Source: Brevibacterium sp. CS2 (GTDB taxonomy: Bacteria > Actinomycetota > Actinomycetes > Actinomycetales > Brevibacteriaceae). Taken from it: a stretch of 64,000 nt of DNA. The position numbers and the translations under genes are program-made. Below, piece by piece: positions 16,029 through 24,448 of this stretch. Position 1 is the stretch's first letter; the number at the start of each line of letters is the position of its first letter. Location: NCBI RefSeq assembly GCF_005280295.1, contig NZ_CP040020.1:1054001-1118000 (forward strand). The letters are read 5' to 3'. The notes beneath the pieces were generated by a model. It had not been told where the DNA came from and made no database searches. It was given only the letters and a program-made list of their open reading frames with translations.

Positions 16029-16062
16029 TCGCCTGACCCGACCCATCTGACCCATCCGCCAC

Positions 16063-16111
16063 ACGGCAATATCCTGCGGTTCCTGAGAACGGAACCGCAG
16101 GATATTGCCGT
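16063..16111. repeat. Palindromic repeat, copy 1, acting as likely terminator of the peptidase gene
   Basis: Perfect 21-bp arms (16063-16083 and 16091-16111) flank the loop TGAGAAC. It lies 35 bases after the peptidase stop. A second copy at 60761-60811, in opposite orientation, keeps the same loop and nearly the same arms, so this is a dispersed element as well as a hairpin. Confidence 0.8.
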
Positions 16112-16194
16112 TTCACGTGTGAGCGAGCAGGCGCGGGCACGGGATCGACCGAACGGTTGATGCATCGCCTGGCCGGACCGGGGATACTGTCCGG

Positions 16195-16653
16195 GTGACT
16201 CCCAAGAAGCTCTTCACCGTGTTCGCGATCGCCGAGGCGATCACCTGGACCCTGCTCATCATCGGCCTCATCCTCAAGTACGTCACCCAGACGACGGAGG
16301 TGGGGGTGCGGATCGGCGGTGGTATCCACGGCTTCGTGTTCCTCACTTACTGCGTCGTGACCGTGCTCGTCGGCACCTCGCAGCGCTGGCCGCTCGGCCG
16401 CACGATCCTCGGCCTGTTCAGCGCCGTCATCCCGTATGCGACGATCCCGTTCGAAATCGATGCACGCCGCCGCGGCCTCCTCGATGGCGACTGGCAGCTC
16501 GCTCGCGGCGGCCATGCTCCGCGGAACTGGTTCGAACGCCTCTGCGCCTGGGCGATCGCCCACCCGCTCCTCGCGGTCGTCGTCGGCCTGCTCGGCGTCG
16601 CACTGCTCTTCACCGTGCTCCTCATGCTCGGCCCGCCGATCCCCAAGGGCTGA
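16195..16653 (+). CDS. DUF3817 integral membrane protein
   Basis: A 152-residue protein with four predicted transmembrane helices (about residues 6-28, 42-64, 72-88 and 120-145). The start KKLFTVFAIAEAITWTLLIIGLILKY and the GGIHGFVFLTYCVV segment are typical of DUF3817, a family of unknown function widespread in actinobacteria. The short cytoplasmic loop FEIDARRRG and an unusual Asn-Trp-containing stretch precede the last helix. GTG 16195 is chosen as the only start at the family boundary; the ribosome binding site is weak. It converges on the DapA-like gene. Confidence 0.85.
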   Translation: MTPKKLFTVFAIAEAITWTLLIIGLILKYVTQTTEVGVRIGGGIHGFVFLTYCVVTVLVGTSQRWPLGRTILGLFSAVIPYATIPFEIDARRRGLLDGDWQLARGGHAPRNWFERLCAWAIAHPLLAVVVGLLGVALLFTVLLMLGPPIPKG

Positions 16654-16697
16654 GCCGACACCCGGCTCGCACTGTGGGCGCCGTCTCCTGGCGAGTG

Positions 16698-17660
16698 TCA
16701 GGCGAGTCCCGCACCCCGCACCGTCCGGGCGACCTCGGCGCGCTCGTCCTCCTCGAGGGGGCGCAGCGGATGCGGCAGGCAGTCATCCGCGGCGAGGTCG
16801 AGCTCCGCCGCGGCGGCGGCCATGACCCGGACGCTGCCGTGTTGGGCGAGGAGCGGCCACAGCTCCTCGAGGTCGTGTGCAGTGTCCGACGCGCCCGATC
16901 GGGCGGCGTCGAACAGCGTGCGGGCGGCTCGCGGGAACAGGCCGCCGACCACCGAGTGCCAGGCGTCGGCGCCCGCGGCCAGGTGCGCCGCCGCTGCCGC
17001 GTCGCCGCTGATCCCGATCGCCGCATCGGGTCCGACCGCTTCCCGGATCCGGGCCAGCCGGTCTGCGGGCTGCGCCTCGGTGCCGTCGGTCGGCGGGATC
17101 TTCACCCCGGTGACCGAGGGGATGCCAGACAGGCGGGCGTAGAGGTCGAGGGAGAACCGGAACCTGGTGGTGCCGGGATTGTCGTAGATGCAGATCGGCA
17201 GGTCGACCGCTTCGGCGACGGCGGCGAACAGGCCGATCACCTCGGAATCCCGGAGCGGCTGGTAGCTCACCGGGGCCAGCAGCAGCCCCGCGGCGCCGAG
17301 CTGCTCGGCCGTGCGCGCCCGGGTGAGGACCTCGCGGGTGCGCAGGGCTCCGACGCCGGCGACCACGGGTGTGCCCCCGGCCCCCGCGAGGATCGTGCGC
17401 AGCGCCGTCGTCCACTCCTCCCGGTCGAGATAGGCGTACGATCCGGTCGACCCGAGGGCACCGATGCTGTCGACGAGAGCCGGGCCGATGTCCGCACCCT
17501 CGGCAGCGGGCGCCGGGGCCAGGCGTCCGACGAGTCCGCGCAGGGCGGGCGCATCGAGGACGTCGTCGCGCAGCGGGGTGAGCGGGAAGGCGGACAGGCC
17601 GTGGAACGGTCCGTGCGGTAGGGGTGTCATGCCGTGCCCGGTCGCATCGTGGCGGCCCAC
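16698..17660 (-). CDS. Dihydrodipicolinate synthase-like aldolase/lyase (DapA family)
   Basis: A 320-residue class I aldolase of the DapA/N-acetylneuraminate-lyase superfamily. Visible motifs are GSTGSYAYLDREEW (the phosphate/pyruvate-binding Gly-Ser-Thr-Gly region), PICIYDNPGTT with the catalytic Tyr, and the Schiff-base Lys in VTGVKIPPT. The divergent C-terminus suggests a catabolic lyase, not lysine biosynthesis. GTG 17660, three bases after the upstream stop and eight bases from GGAAGG, is preferred over ATG 17630. Coupling to the serine hydrolase gene suggests that the two act on the same substrate, which I cannot name. Confidence 0.8.
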   Translation of the reverse strand: MGRHDATGHGMTPLPHGPFHGLSAFPLTPLRDDVLDAPALRGLVGRLAPAPAAEGADIGPALVDSIGALGSTGSYAYLDREEWTTALRTILAGAGGTPVVAGVGALRTREVLTRARTAEQLGAAGLLLAPVSYQPLRDSEVIGLFAAVAEAVDLPICIYDNPGTTRFRFSLDLYARLSGIPSVTGVKIPPTDGTEAQPADRLARIREAVGPDAAIGISGDAAAAAHLAAGADAWHSVVGGLFPRAARTLFDAARSGASDTAHDLEELWPLLAQHGSVRVMAAAAAELDLAADDCLPHPLRPLEEDERAEVARTVRGAGLA

Positions 17661-17662
17661 CG

Positions 17663-18781
17663 TCACTGCCTTCCGTCGGCGACAGCGGCGGCGATGTCCC
17701 TGAGGCCGCGGAACTGGACGGTGCGCATCTCGTCGTCGAGGGGAGTCGGCCAGGAGCTGTGCTTGGCGATGACGATGCCCTCGGCGAGGTCGACATAGAG
17801 GATCTGGCCGTGGATGCCCACGGCGCACACGACCGGAGCGTCGGCGTCGGGGACGTACCAGAAGTTCCGGTAGGTGCCGTTGGGGAAATCGCGGATGTGG
17901 GCGCCCGCTCGCCACCGCGCAGCGTCTCCGGTGAAGAGATCGCGGACGAAGCCCTCCGGCACCGGCGAGCGATCGATGGTGAGGTGGTGGCCGAGGCGGG
18001 CGAGATCACGGGTCGAGCAGGAGAGGCCTCCGGCGGCCCGCCCCGCACCGTGGGCGTCGACGGTGAGGTCCGCATCGGACTCGGCGCCGATCGGCGTCCA
18101 GAGGTGTGTCGAGAACAGATCCGCCAGCCGCCGTCCGGTCGCGCGCTCGAGCACCCAGCCGGCCATGTCGGACGTCGGGGAGGCGTAGTGGTACTCGGCG
18201 CCCTCCGGTGCCCGCCGCTCGAGGGAGGGCAGGAAGGCGTGGAGTCCCTCGCTCCCGCCCGGGATCCAGCCGGTCGCGCGGCGGTACTCGATCATGCGCG
18301 GGTCGCCCATCGCGTAATCCTCCGAGAACGCGAGCGGGACCGCCATGTCGAACAGCGACTGGATCCCGACGTCGAAGCCGGAGCCCGCGACCTCCGGGAC
18401 GTACTTCGTCACCGGGTCGGTGAAGGCGAACGCGCCGTCGGCCGCGAGGATCCCACCGAGCACGCCGAGCAGGGACTTCGTGACGCTGAAGTTGATGTGG
18501 ACGGCATCGGCGGACGTGTTCTCGGCGTACCACTCGAACTGCACCTCACCCCGGGAGAGCACCACGATCGAGTCGGTGGCGGTGCTCTCGAGGTACTTCT
18601 CGACCGGAACGCCGCTGTGGCGCAGCGGCGTATCCGGGCCCACTGCGCTGCGCGCGGCCGCGGTGAGCTCGAACGTGCTGTTCCCCCGTGCCACCTTCGC
18701 GGTGGGGATGATCTCTCGGACATGGGTGAATGCCCACCGGTTGGTCTCCGGGGTCATCCACGTCTCCAGCAGCGTCTTCAC
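17663..18781 (-). CDS. Serine hydrolase of the class C beta-lactamase/esterase family
   Basis: A 372-residue penicillin-binding-protein-like hydrolase without a signal peptide. The nucleophile motif SxxK is present as FSVTKSLLG near residue 100, and a Tyr-containing motif as EYHYASPTSDMAG near 200. Substrates of this family include peptides, esters and cyclic or linear amides, with 6-aminohexanoate-dimer hydrolase as one member. It is the first gene of a leftward pair with a DapA-like lyase. Its promoter must lie in the 320-base divergent region shared with the flotillin gene. Confidence 0.8.
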   Translation of the reverse strand: MKTLLETWMTPETNRWAFTHVREIIPTAKVARGNSTFELTAAARSAVGPDTPLRHSGVPVEKYLESTATDSIVVLSRGEVQFEWYAENTSADAVHINFSVTKSLLGVLGGILAADGAFAFTDPVTKYVPEVAGSGFDVGIQSLFDMAVPLAFSEDYAMGDPRMIEYRRATGWIPGGSEGLHAFLPSLERRAPEGAEYHYASPTSDMAGWVLERATGRRLADLFSTHLWTPIGAESDADLTVDAHGAGRAAGGLSCSTRDLARLGHHLTIDRSPVPEGFVRDLFTGDAARWRAGAHIRDFPNGTYRNFWYVPDADAPVVCAVGIHGQILYVDLAEGIVIAKHSSWPTPLDDEMRTVQFRGLRDIAAAVADGRQ

Positions 18782-19101
18782 TGCTCTCTCCTCTCCGGCA
18801 TGCAGGCGCCCGCTGTTCCGGCCGGCCCTGCTCGGGTGTGATGGGAACGATACCCCCGAATCGGATCAGCCTCCTCGCCGGACATCCGGGTGAGGGACCG
18901 CTGCCGATGCCCCGTCATGCACAGTGACCGCGGAGCCGGTGCTCGGCACCCACGCCTCCGCCGCGACGGGGCGCCGCCACCGCCACCCGGGTGTCGGAGC
19001 GGGAACATCGCGCCCGCACCGCCGCCACGGACCGCGTGGCATAGTGGGAGGATCACTGCTCCCGGGCCGCTCGCACCGGCCCATCGCGAAAGGCCGCGCC
19101 C
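18782..19101. promoter_or_regulatory. Divergent promoter region between serine hydrolase and flotillin genes
   Basis: No gene is visible. Close to the flotillin start, GGCATAGTGGGAGG contains a possible -10 (CATAGT) about 60 bases before the ATG. The remainder is GC-rich with short unmatched repeats. Confidence 0.35.
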
Positions 19102-21096
19102 ATGCCGGATCTCGTCCCCGTTCTCATCATCGCGGCGATCATCGTCGTCGTCCTCATCGGGCTGTTCGTCCTGCTGCGGTCCTACCGCATCGCCTCCCCG
19201 TCCGAGGCCCTCATCATCACCGGCCGCGGCTCCTCGAGCGAGGACGTCGCGCAGGGCGGCCGCGTGGTCATCGGCGGACGCGCCGTGGTGTACCCGGTGG
19301 TACAGAAGGCCTTCGTCATGTCGCTGTCATCGCGGCAGATCTCCGTCGAGATCGACGGCATCTCGAAGAACGGCATCGCGCTGCGGCTGCGCGGCGTCGC
19401 GCAGGTCAAGGTCGGCGGCAACGTCGACGACGTGCGCCGGGCCGCCCAGCGCTTCCTCGACCAGCAGGCGCAGATCGACCACTACAGCCAGGAGATCCTG
19501 TCCGGCACCCTGCGCGCCGTGGTCGGCACGCTCACCGTCGAGCAGATCATCCAGGACCGCGCCTCGTTCGCCGCCCAGGTGCAGGAGGAGTCCGCGCACT
19601 CGATGAACAACCAGGGCCTCGTCATCGACACCTTCCAGATCTCGGCCGTCGAGGACGAGGGCTCCTACCTGCGCGACTGGGGCCGCCCGCAGGCCGCCGA
19701 GGTCGCGAAGAACGCCGCCATCGCCGAGGCGAACGCCCACCGCGAGGCCGCCGTCGCAGCCGCTCTGCAGAACGAGGAGACGCAGCGCCAGCAGGCGCTC
19801 ACCGACCAGGCGATCGCCGAGCAGCAGCAGAAGCTCGCGCTCCGCCGCGCCGAGCTCAAGGAGGACGCCGACGTCCGCCAGGCCGTCGCCGACAACGCCG
19901 GCCCGCTGTCCGCGGCCGCCGAGCAGCAGAAGCTCCTCGAGCGGGAGCGGATCGTCGCCAAGGAGCAGGCCGAGGTCCGCGCCGAGCAGCTCGAGGCCGA
20001 GGTCAAGCGGCCGGCCGACGCGGAGAAGTACCGCCGCCAGGCCGAGGCCGACGCGCAGGCCTACGAGATCGACGCCCGCGGCCGCGCCGAGGCCGCCGCC
20101 GCGCTCCACCGCCGTGAGAAGGAGGCCGAGGCCGTCAAGCTCGAGGGCGAGGCGCAGGCCGCCGCGGAGCTCGCCCGCCGGTCCAAGGATGCCGAGGCCG
20201 TGCGGCTCGCCGGTGAGGCCGAGGCCGCCGCCACCCGGGCGCGCGGTGAGGCCGACGCGGCCGCTGAGTTCGCGCGCCGGTCGAAGGACGCCGAGGCGGT
20301 GCGCCTCGAGGGCGACTCCGAGGCCTCCGCGATCCGTGCCCGCGGTGAGGCCGAGGCCGAGGCCCGTCGCGCCCAGGGCGCCGCAGAGGCGGAGGCACTG
20401 GAGAAGCAGGCCGCCGCGTACAAGCACTTCAACGACGCAGCCGTGCTCAACCAGGTGCTCCACACCCTGCCGAGCCTCGCCGGGAAGCTCGTCGAGCCCT
20501 ACGCGAACATCAAGGACCTGTCGATCGTGTCGACGGACGGGGAGTCGAAGCTCGCGCAGAGCATGTCGTCGAACCTCGCCTCGGTGCTCGAGGTGCTCCG
20601 CGGCACCACCGGGGTCGACCTCGCCGACATGGTCAAGCGGGCGTCGGGGAAGTCCGGCGGATTCGCCCCCGACGGCACCGGCATGCCGCGCAGCGCCTCC
20701 GAGGCGGCGAGTGCGATCTCCGACATCGTCGAGCGCTACGCCGCGGGAGCGGACGGCGCCGGGGATCCCGGTGACGACGGCGCCGGCGACCGGGGTCCGG
20801 CCGATGTGCGCGGCGGCACCGATCCGCGGACCGCGTCCGGCAGCGAATTCGCCGCCGGGCTCGGCCGGCTCGGCGACGACGTCAAGCGCTCGACCGGCAT
20901 CGACGTCAACGCCCTCATCGAGGAGGCCCTGCGCACCAAGCGGACCGGCGGGGCGGGCGGACCGTCCGGAACTGCCCGGCCCGGTACAGGCACCTCCGGT
21001 ACCTCCAGTGCATCCGGTACCTCCAGTGCGGCGGGGTCCGACTCCGCCGAGGACGACGACTCCGACGAGACGGGCCGCCGCGACGGCAGCACCTGA
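19102..21096 (+). CDS. Flotillin-like SPFH-domain protein
   Basis: A 664-residue membrane-anchored scaffold. A single N-terminal helix (about residues 4-25) is followed by an SPFH/PHB domain (about 30-190: GGRVVIGGRAVVYPVVQKAFVMSLS, LRLRGVAQVKVGG, QEILSGTLRAVVGTLTVEQI) and a long Ala/Glu/Arg coiled coil (about 200-450). Within the coil, residues 355-387 and 388-420 are a tandem 33-residue repeat built on ARRSKDAEAVRL and RARGEA. The C-terminal 200 residues are low-complexity Gly/Ser/Asp. Flotillins organise lipid microdomains and often protect membrane-protein complexes. AAAGG precedes ATG 19102. The usual NfeD partner is not next to it. Confidence 0.9.
   Translation: MPDLVPVLIIAAIIVVVLIGLFVLLRSYRIASPSEALIITGRGSSSEDVAQGGRVVIGGRAVVYPVVQKAFVMSLSSRQISVEIDGISKNGIALRLRGVAQVKVGGNVDDVRRAAQRFLDQQAQIDHYSQEILSGTLRAVVGTLTVEQIIQDRASFAAQVQEESAHSMNNQGLVIDTFQISAVEDEGSYLRDWGRPQAAEVAKNAAIAEANAHREAAVAAALQNEETQRQQALTDQAIAEQQQKLALRRAELKEDADVRQAVADNAGPLSAAAEQQKLLERERIVAKEQAEVRAEQLEAEVKRPADAEKYRRQAEADAQAYEIDARGRAEAAAALHRREKEAEAVKLEGEAQAAAELARRSKDAEAVRLAGEAEAAATRARGEADAAAEFARRSKDAEAVRLEGDSEASAIRARGEAEAEARRAQGAAEAEALEKQAAAYKHFNDAAVLNQVLHTLPSLAGKLVEPYANIKDLSIVSTDGESKLAQSMSSNLASVLEVLRGTTGVDLADMVKRASGKSGGFAPDGTGMPRSASEAASAISDIVERYAAGADGAGDPGDDGAGDRGPADVRGGTDPRTASGSEFAAGLGRLGDDVKRSTGIDVNALIEEALRTKRTGGAGGPSGTARPGTGTSGTSSASGTSSAAGSDSAEDDDSDETGRRDGST
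20164..20361 (+). repeat. Two tandem 99-bp coding repeats in the flotillin coiled coil
   Basis: Bases 20164-20262 and 20263-20361 encode two successive 33-residue units that share ARRSKDAEAVRL and RARGEA. A shorter, more diverged relative (KEAEAVKLEGEA) lies immediately upstream. The units lengthen the coiled coil by whole heptad-like steps. Confidence 0.7.
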
Positions 21097-21300
21097 TCCG
21101 AGGACCGTGCCCCGGGAGCCGCAGCGCCCCGGGTCACGGTCGTCTCCCGAGCCGGGTGGTGTGCGGGCCACGGTCATGTCCGGGTGCGGTCGTGCCCGGG
21201 ACCGGCGGGCGGAGTCGTGCAGCACCCGGGGCAGGGCTGGATCCGAGGGGCGGATCCGAGCGTCGCGGTGGGCGGCCAGTGGAAGCGCACTCCGACGAAG

Positions 21301-21326
21301 TATCAACATATGACCATGTATTGATA
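21301..21326 (+). promoter_or_regulatory. Palindromic metal-sensor-type operator before the CDF exporter gene
   Basis: TATCAA (21301-21306) and TTGATA (21321-21326) frame an inner ATG/CAT pair; 11 of 13 positions are symmetric about 21313. A near-consensus TACAAT -10 (21327-21332) abuts it, so binding would repress. AT-rich interrupted palindromes of this kind are typical of ArsR/SmtB metal sensors. An SmtB-like regulator is encoded at 32324-32716, but a link is inference. Confidence 0.55.
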
Positions 21327-21359
21327 TACAATGGGATCACCGCAGTGAAGGGAGATCCC

Positions 21360-22388
21360 ATGGGACTCGGCCACGATCACGCGCGACCGGCGGACGACCT
21401 CGCGAACGGCTCGGCGCACGGTGAAGCGACGGCGGCGGGGACGCGCCGGCGCCTCGGCCTCGTGCTCGCGATCACCGCGACGGTCCTCCTCGCTGAACTC
21501 ATCGGGACCGTCCTCACCGGCTCGCTCGCGCTGCTCACCGACGCCGCCCACATGCTTGTTGACGTCGGCGGCCTGACGATGGCGTTCCTCGCCGCCGGCC
21601 TCGTCCGGCGCCCGGCGACCGCCCGCCGGACCTGGGGGCTGCGCCGCGTCGAGGTGCTCGCCGCCGGAGCGCAGGCGCTGCTGCTCGCCGGGGTCGGCGT
21701 CTACGGCCTCGTCGAGGGGATCCGGCGGCTGTTCGCGCCCCCGGAGGTGCCCGGCGGGCTGCTCCTCGTGTTCGGTGCCATCGGTCTGGCGGGGAACATG
21801 GCCGGACTCCTCCTCCTGCGTTCCCGCCGGGCGGACGGCCTCAACCTCCGTGCGGCCTTCCTCGAGGTCGCCGCCGATGCGCTCGGCTCGGTCGCCGTGA
21901 TCGCGGCCGCGCTCGTCATCTGGACCACCGGCTGGGGCCGCGCGGATGCGGTGGCCGGCATCCTCATCGCCCTCGTCATAGTCCCGCGCGCGCTCGTCAT
22001 CCTGCGGGCGGTGGTCCGGATCCTGCTCGAGAGCGTGCCGGCGGAGATCGAGCTCGCCGAGGTGCACCGCCATCTCACCGAGCGGCCCGAGGTGCTCGAC
22101 GTCCACGACCTCCACATCGCGCTCATCGACTCCCGCCTGCCCGTCCTCACCGCGCACGTCGTCGTCGCCGAGGCGTGCTTCGAGTCCGGGCGGGCCGGCC
22201 CGGTCCTGCGCGATCTGCGCTCCTGCCTGGCCGCGCACTTCAGCCCCGCGCTCACCCACACCACCCTCCAGCTCGAACCGGCCGGGGACGCCGCGGCGTG
22301 CGCCGGGGCGGCCGGGTTCGCGCCGGTCGATGCACCGAGCCGGTGGCCGGCGACGCCGAGCCGGTGTCCATCGGCGCGGGATGTGTGA
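21360..22388 (+). CDS. Cation diffusion facilitator metal exporter (CzcD/ZitB-like)
   Basis: A 342-residue CDF transporter that would export Zn(II) or a similar ion by proton antiport. A short His-containing N-terminus (GLGHDHARP) precedes six helices. The intramembrane site shows HxxxD in helix 2 (DAAHMLVDVGG) and ExxxD in helix 5 (FLEVAADALGS), where many zinc transporters have HxxxD. A cytoplasmic C-terminal domain follows (VHDLHIALIDSRLPVLTAHVVV), with an extra 40-residue tail. ATG 21360 follows GGGAGA; longer in-frame starts would run through the operator. The palindrome upstream predicts metal-inducible expression. Confidence 0.88.
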   Translation: MGLGHDHARPADDLANGSAHGEATAAGTRRRLGLVLAITATVLLAELIGTVLTGSLALLTDAAHMLVDVGGLTMAFLAAGLVRRPATARRTWGLRRVEVLAAGAQALLLAGVGVYGLVEGIRRLFAPPEVPGGLLLVFGAIGLAGNMAGLLLLRSRRADGLNLRAAFLEVAADALGSVAVIAAALVIWTTGWGRADAVAGILIALVIVPRALVILRAVVRILLESVPAEIELAEVHRHLTERPEVLDVHDLHIALIDSRLPVLTAHVVVAEACFESGRAGPVLRDLRSCLAAHFSPALTHTTLQLEPAGDAAACAGAAGFAPVDAPSRWPATPSRCPSARDV

Positions 22389-22470
22389 CCTGCGGCGCCG
22401 GGCCGGTGACGTGCGTCACGGGTGCAGTAGGGTCGGAACAGACCCCCCGACGACGTGAGGAGCACTGCCG

Positions 22471-23268
22471 ATGGAGGCCTTCTACCGCCAGCTCGACGAG
22501 GCCCGGTTCGAGTCGACGCCGATGACCGCGGGGCCGTGGAGCCCGGACTTCCAGCACGCCGGCCCGCCCGCCGCGCTGCTCGCCCGGCAGATGCTCGCCG
22601 TCGACCCCAAGGAGGGCCAGCGGCTCGCCGACGTCCGTATCGACATCCTCGGGCCCGTGCCGGTCGCCGCGCTCGAGATCACCACCGAGGTCATCCGCAG
22701 CGGCCGCTCGATGGAGCTCGTGTCCGCCACCGCCTCGGCCGGCGGACGACCGGCGCTGCTCGCCCGCGCCTGGCGCATCCTGGCCGCACCGGAGAACTAC
22801 CCTGCGGTGCCCGGACGGCGCGATCCGGACGACCCCGCTGTGCTGCCCGACGACCTCCCCGTTCCCGAGGAGCGCCTCGCGACGATCCCGGGTGCCCACA
22901 CCGGCGGCTATGGCACCGCAGTCGAATGGCGCTTCATCGAGGGCGGGGACCGGTCGCCCGCACTCGTGTGGGGCCGGCAGCACAACGCACTCGTCGAGGG
23001 GGAGGAGCCCACGGGCTGGCAGCGCGCGCTCGTCCTCGCCGACTCCGGCGGCGGCGTCAGCCTGCCCGTCGACCCGGCCCGCCACCGCCTCATCAACTGC
23101 GACCTCCACGTCGTGCTCGACCGCGAGCCCGAGGGCGAGTGGATCCGGATGAACGCCCAGTCGATCGTCACTCCCGGTCAGGGTGGGGTCGTCCACACCG
23201 AGCTCACCGACGTCCACGGCGGGATCGGCTACGGTCTGCAGACGATGGTCGCACAGAACATGCGGTGA
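22471..23268 (+). CDS. Acyl-CoA thioesterase family protein (TesB-like double hotdog)
   Basis: A 265-residue cytosolic protein made of two hotdog-fold halves. The first carries GPWSPDFQHAGPPAALLARQM and VRIDILGPVPVAALEITTEVIRSGRSMELV; the second carries VEWRFIEGG and ALVLADSGGGVSLPV followed by NCDLHVVLDREPEGEWI, ending in GVVHTELTDVHGGIGYGLQT. These blocks are characteristic of actinobacterial thioesterase-superfamily proteins acting on medium or long acyl-CoA. TGAGGAGC precedes the ATG. It converges on mmuM with only 28 bases between stops. The specific substrate is unknown. Confidence 0.85.
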   Translation: MEAFYRQLDEARFESTPMTAGPWSPDFQHAGPPAALLARQMLAVDPKEGQRLADVRIDILGPVPVAALEITTEVIRSGRSMELVSATASAGGRPALLARAWRILAAPENYPAVPGRRDPDDPAVLPDDLPVPEERLATIPGAHTGGYGTAVEWRFIEGGDRSPALVWGRQHNALVEGEEPTGWQRALVLADSGGGVSLPVDPARHRLINCDLHVVLDREPEGEWIRMNAQSIVTPGQGGVVHTELTDVHGGIGYGLQTMVAQNMR

Positions 23269-23296
23269 GCCTGCTGGTCAGGCGCGCAGTGCAAGG

Positions 23297-24448
23297 TCAG
23301 GTGCGCTGTGCGAGGGCGCGGACGACTGCGGGCGTGGTCCGGCAGCACCCGCCGATCATCGCCGCACCGGCCCCCACCCAGTCCGCGGCCGCCGCCGCGA
23401 AGCCGACCGGGTCCACCGCGTCGTGGGTCGAGTGTCCGCCTGCCGGGTCTGTGCCGTCACCGGCCGGGTGCTCATCGGTCGGCACCGGACCGGCCGGTGG
23501 CGTATCGCCTGCGTGCTCGCTGTCCGGCGGCGACCAGGTGCCGGTCGCGGCGTCGTAGGTCTCCCCGGAGTTCGGGTAGGCGAGGCCCGCGTGCCCGGTT
23601 GCACGCACCTCGGCGAGGACCGGGGCGACGAGGCGGGCCGGGCAGCAGTTGATGCCCACGGCCGCAGGCCCACCCGGCGAACCGGACGCCGGGAGCACGG
23701 CGAGGGCCCGGCAGAGGGGCGTGCCGTCGGCCAGCGTGATCCCGCCGTGGGCGTCCGTGCGGATCGAGAGGCTGAGCCACCACTCGGCCTCCGGGTGCTC
23801 GCGCATCACGGCCACGAGTGCGGCGACCTCTGCGGCGTGCGGGATCGTCTCGCACGCGAACAGCCGGCAGCCGGCCGCAGCGAGCACCTCGATCCGCTCG
23901 GCATGGAACTCCCGGAGGTGCGTCGCGTCGACACCTGCCGGGTAGTCCCCGGTGTACTCGGAGCCGTCGGCGAGGTACGCGCCGTAGGGCCCGATCGAGG
24001 AGGCCGCGAGCACCGGGCGGCCGTCCGGGGTGCGACGGCCGGAGGCCGCCTGCGCGACGAGATCCCAGGAGCGGGCGAGCAGCGCGCGGGCCCGGTCCTC
24101 CGGATTCCCCGCGGCGACGAGCCCCGGGACCGTCGCCTGGTAGGAGATCGATTCGATGACCTCGGCCCCGGCGTCGAGGTAGGCGACGTGCATGGCGGTG
24201 ACGAGGCCGGGATCGGATTCGAGGAGCGCGGCCGCCCACAGGTCGCCGGACACATCCGCGCCCCGGCGTTCGAGCTCCGTGCCCGAGGCGCCGTCGAGCA
24301 CGAGCGCCCGATGCTCCGTGCGCGCCCGGTTCAGTGCGGCCGCGAAGGGGCGGTCGGGCCCATCCGACCCGCCCGGTCCCGGCTGCCCGGGTACGGTCCG
24401 GCCCGACCTCGGCTCCCAGGGCCGCGACCCGCCCGGCCCTGCGGTCAC
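23297..24448 (-). CDS. mmuM: Homocysteine S-methyltransferase
   Basis: A 383-residue zinc enzyme transferring a methyl group, usually from S-methylmethionine, to homocysteine. It opens with the family signature ALVLDGASGTELERRG after a 35-residue Gly/Pro-rich extension. The three zinc cysteines are visible as VGINCCPARLV and the C-terminal GGCCRTTP. An insertion rich in Gly/Pro/Thr/His (about residues 300-345) precedes the last helix. Its GTG start overlaps the stop of the upstream racemase gene (GTGA), so the pair is translationally coupled. Together they suggest sulfur-amino-acid salvage. Confidence 0.88.
   Translation of the reverse strand: MTAGPGGSRPWEPRSGRTVPGQPGPGGSDGPDRPFAAALNRARTEHRALVLDGASGTELERRGADVSGDLWAAALLESDPGLVTAMHVAYLDAGAEVIESISYQATVPGLVAAGNPEDRARALLARSWDLVAQAASGRRTPDGRPVLAASSIGPYGAYLADGSEYTGDYPAGVDATHLREFHAERIEVLAAAGCRLFACETIPHAAEVAALVAVMREHPEAEWWLSLSIRTDAHGGITLADGTPLCRALAVLPASGSPGGPAAVGINCCPARLVAPVLAEVRATGHAGLAYPNSGETYDAATGTWSPPDSEHAGDTPPAGPVPTDEHPAGDGTDPAGGHSTHDAVDPVGFAAAAADWVGAGAAMIGGCCRTTPAVVRALAQRT

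Noticed and set aside
17663-18781. Naming the serine hydrolase a nylon-oligomer hydrolase (NylB)
   Set aside because: The SxxK and Tyr motifs are shared by many esterases and beta-lactamase relatives; nothing visible fixes this substrate.
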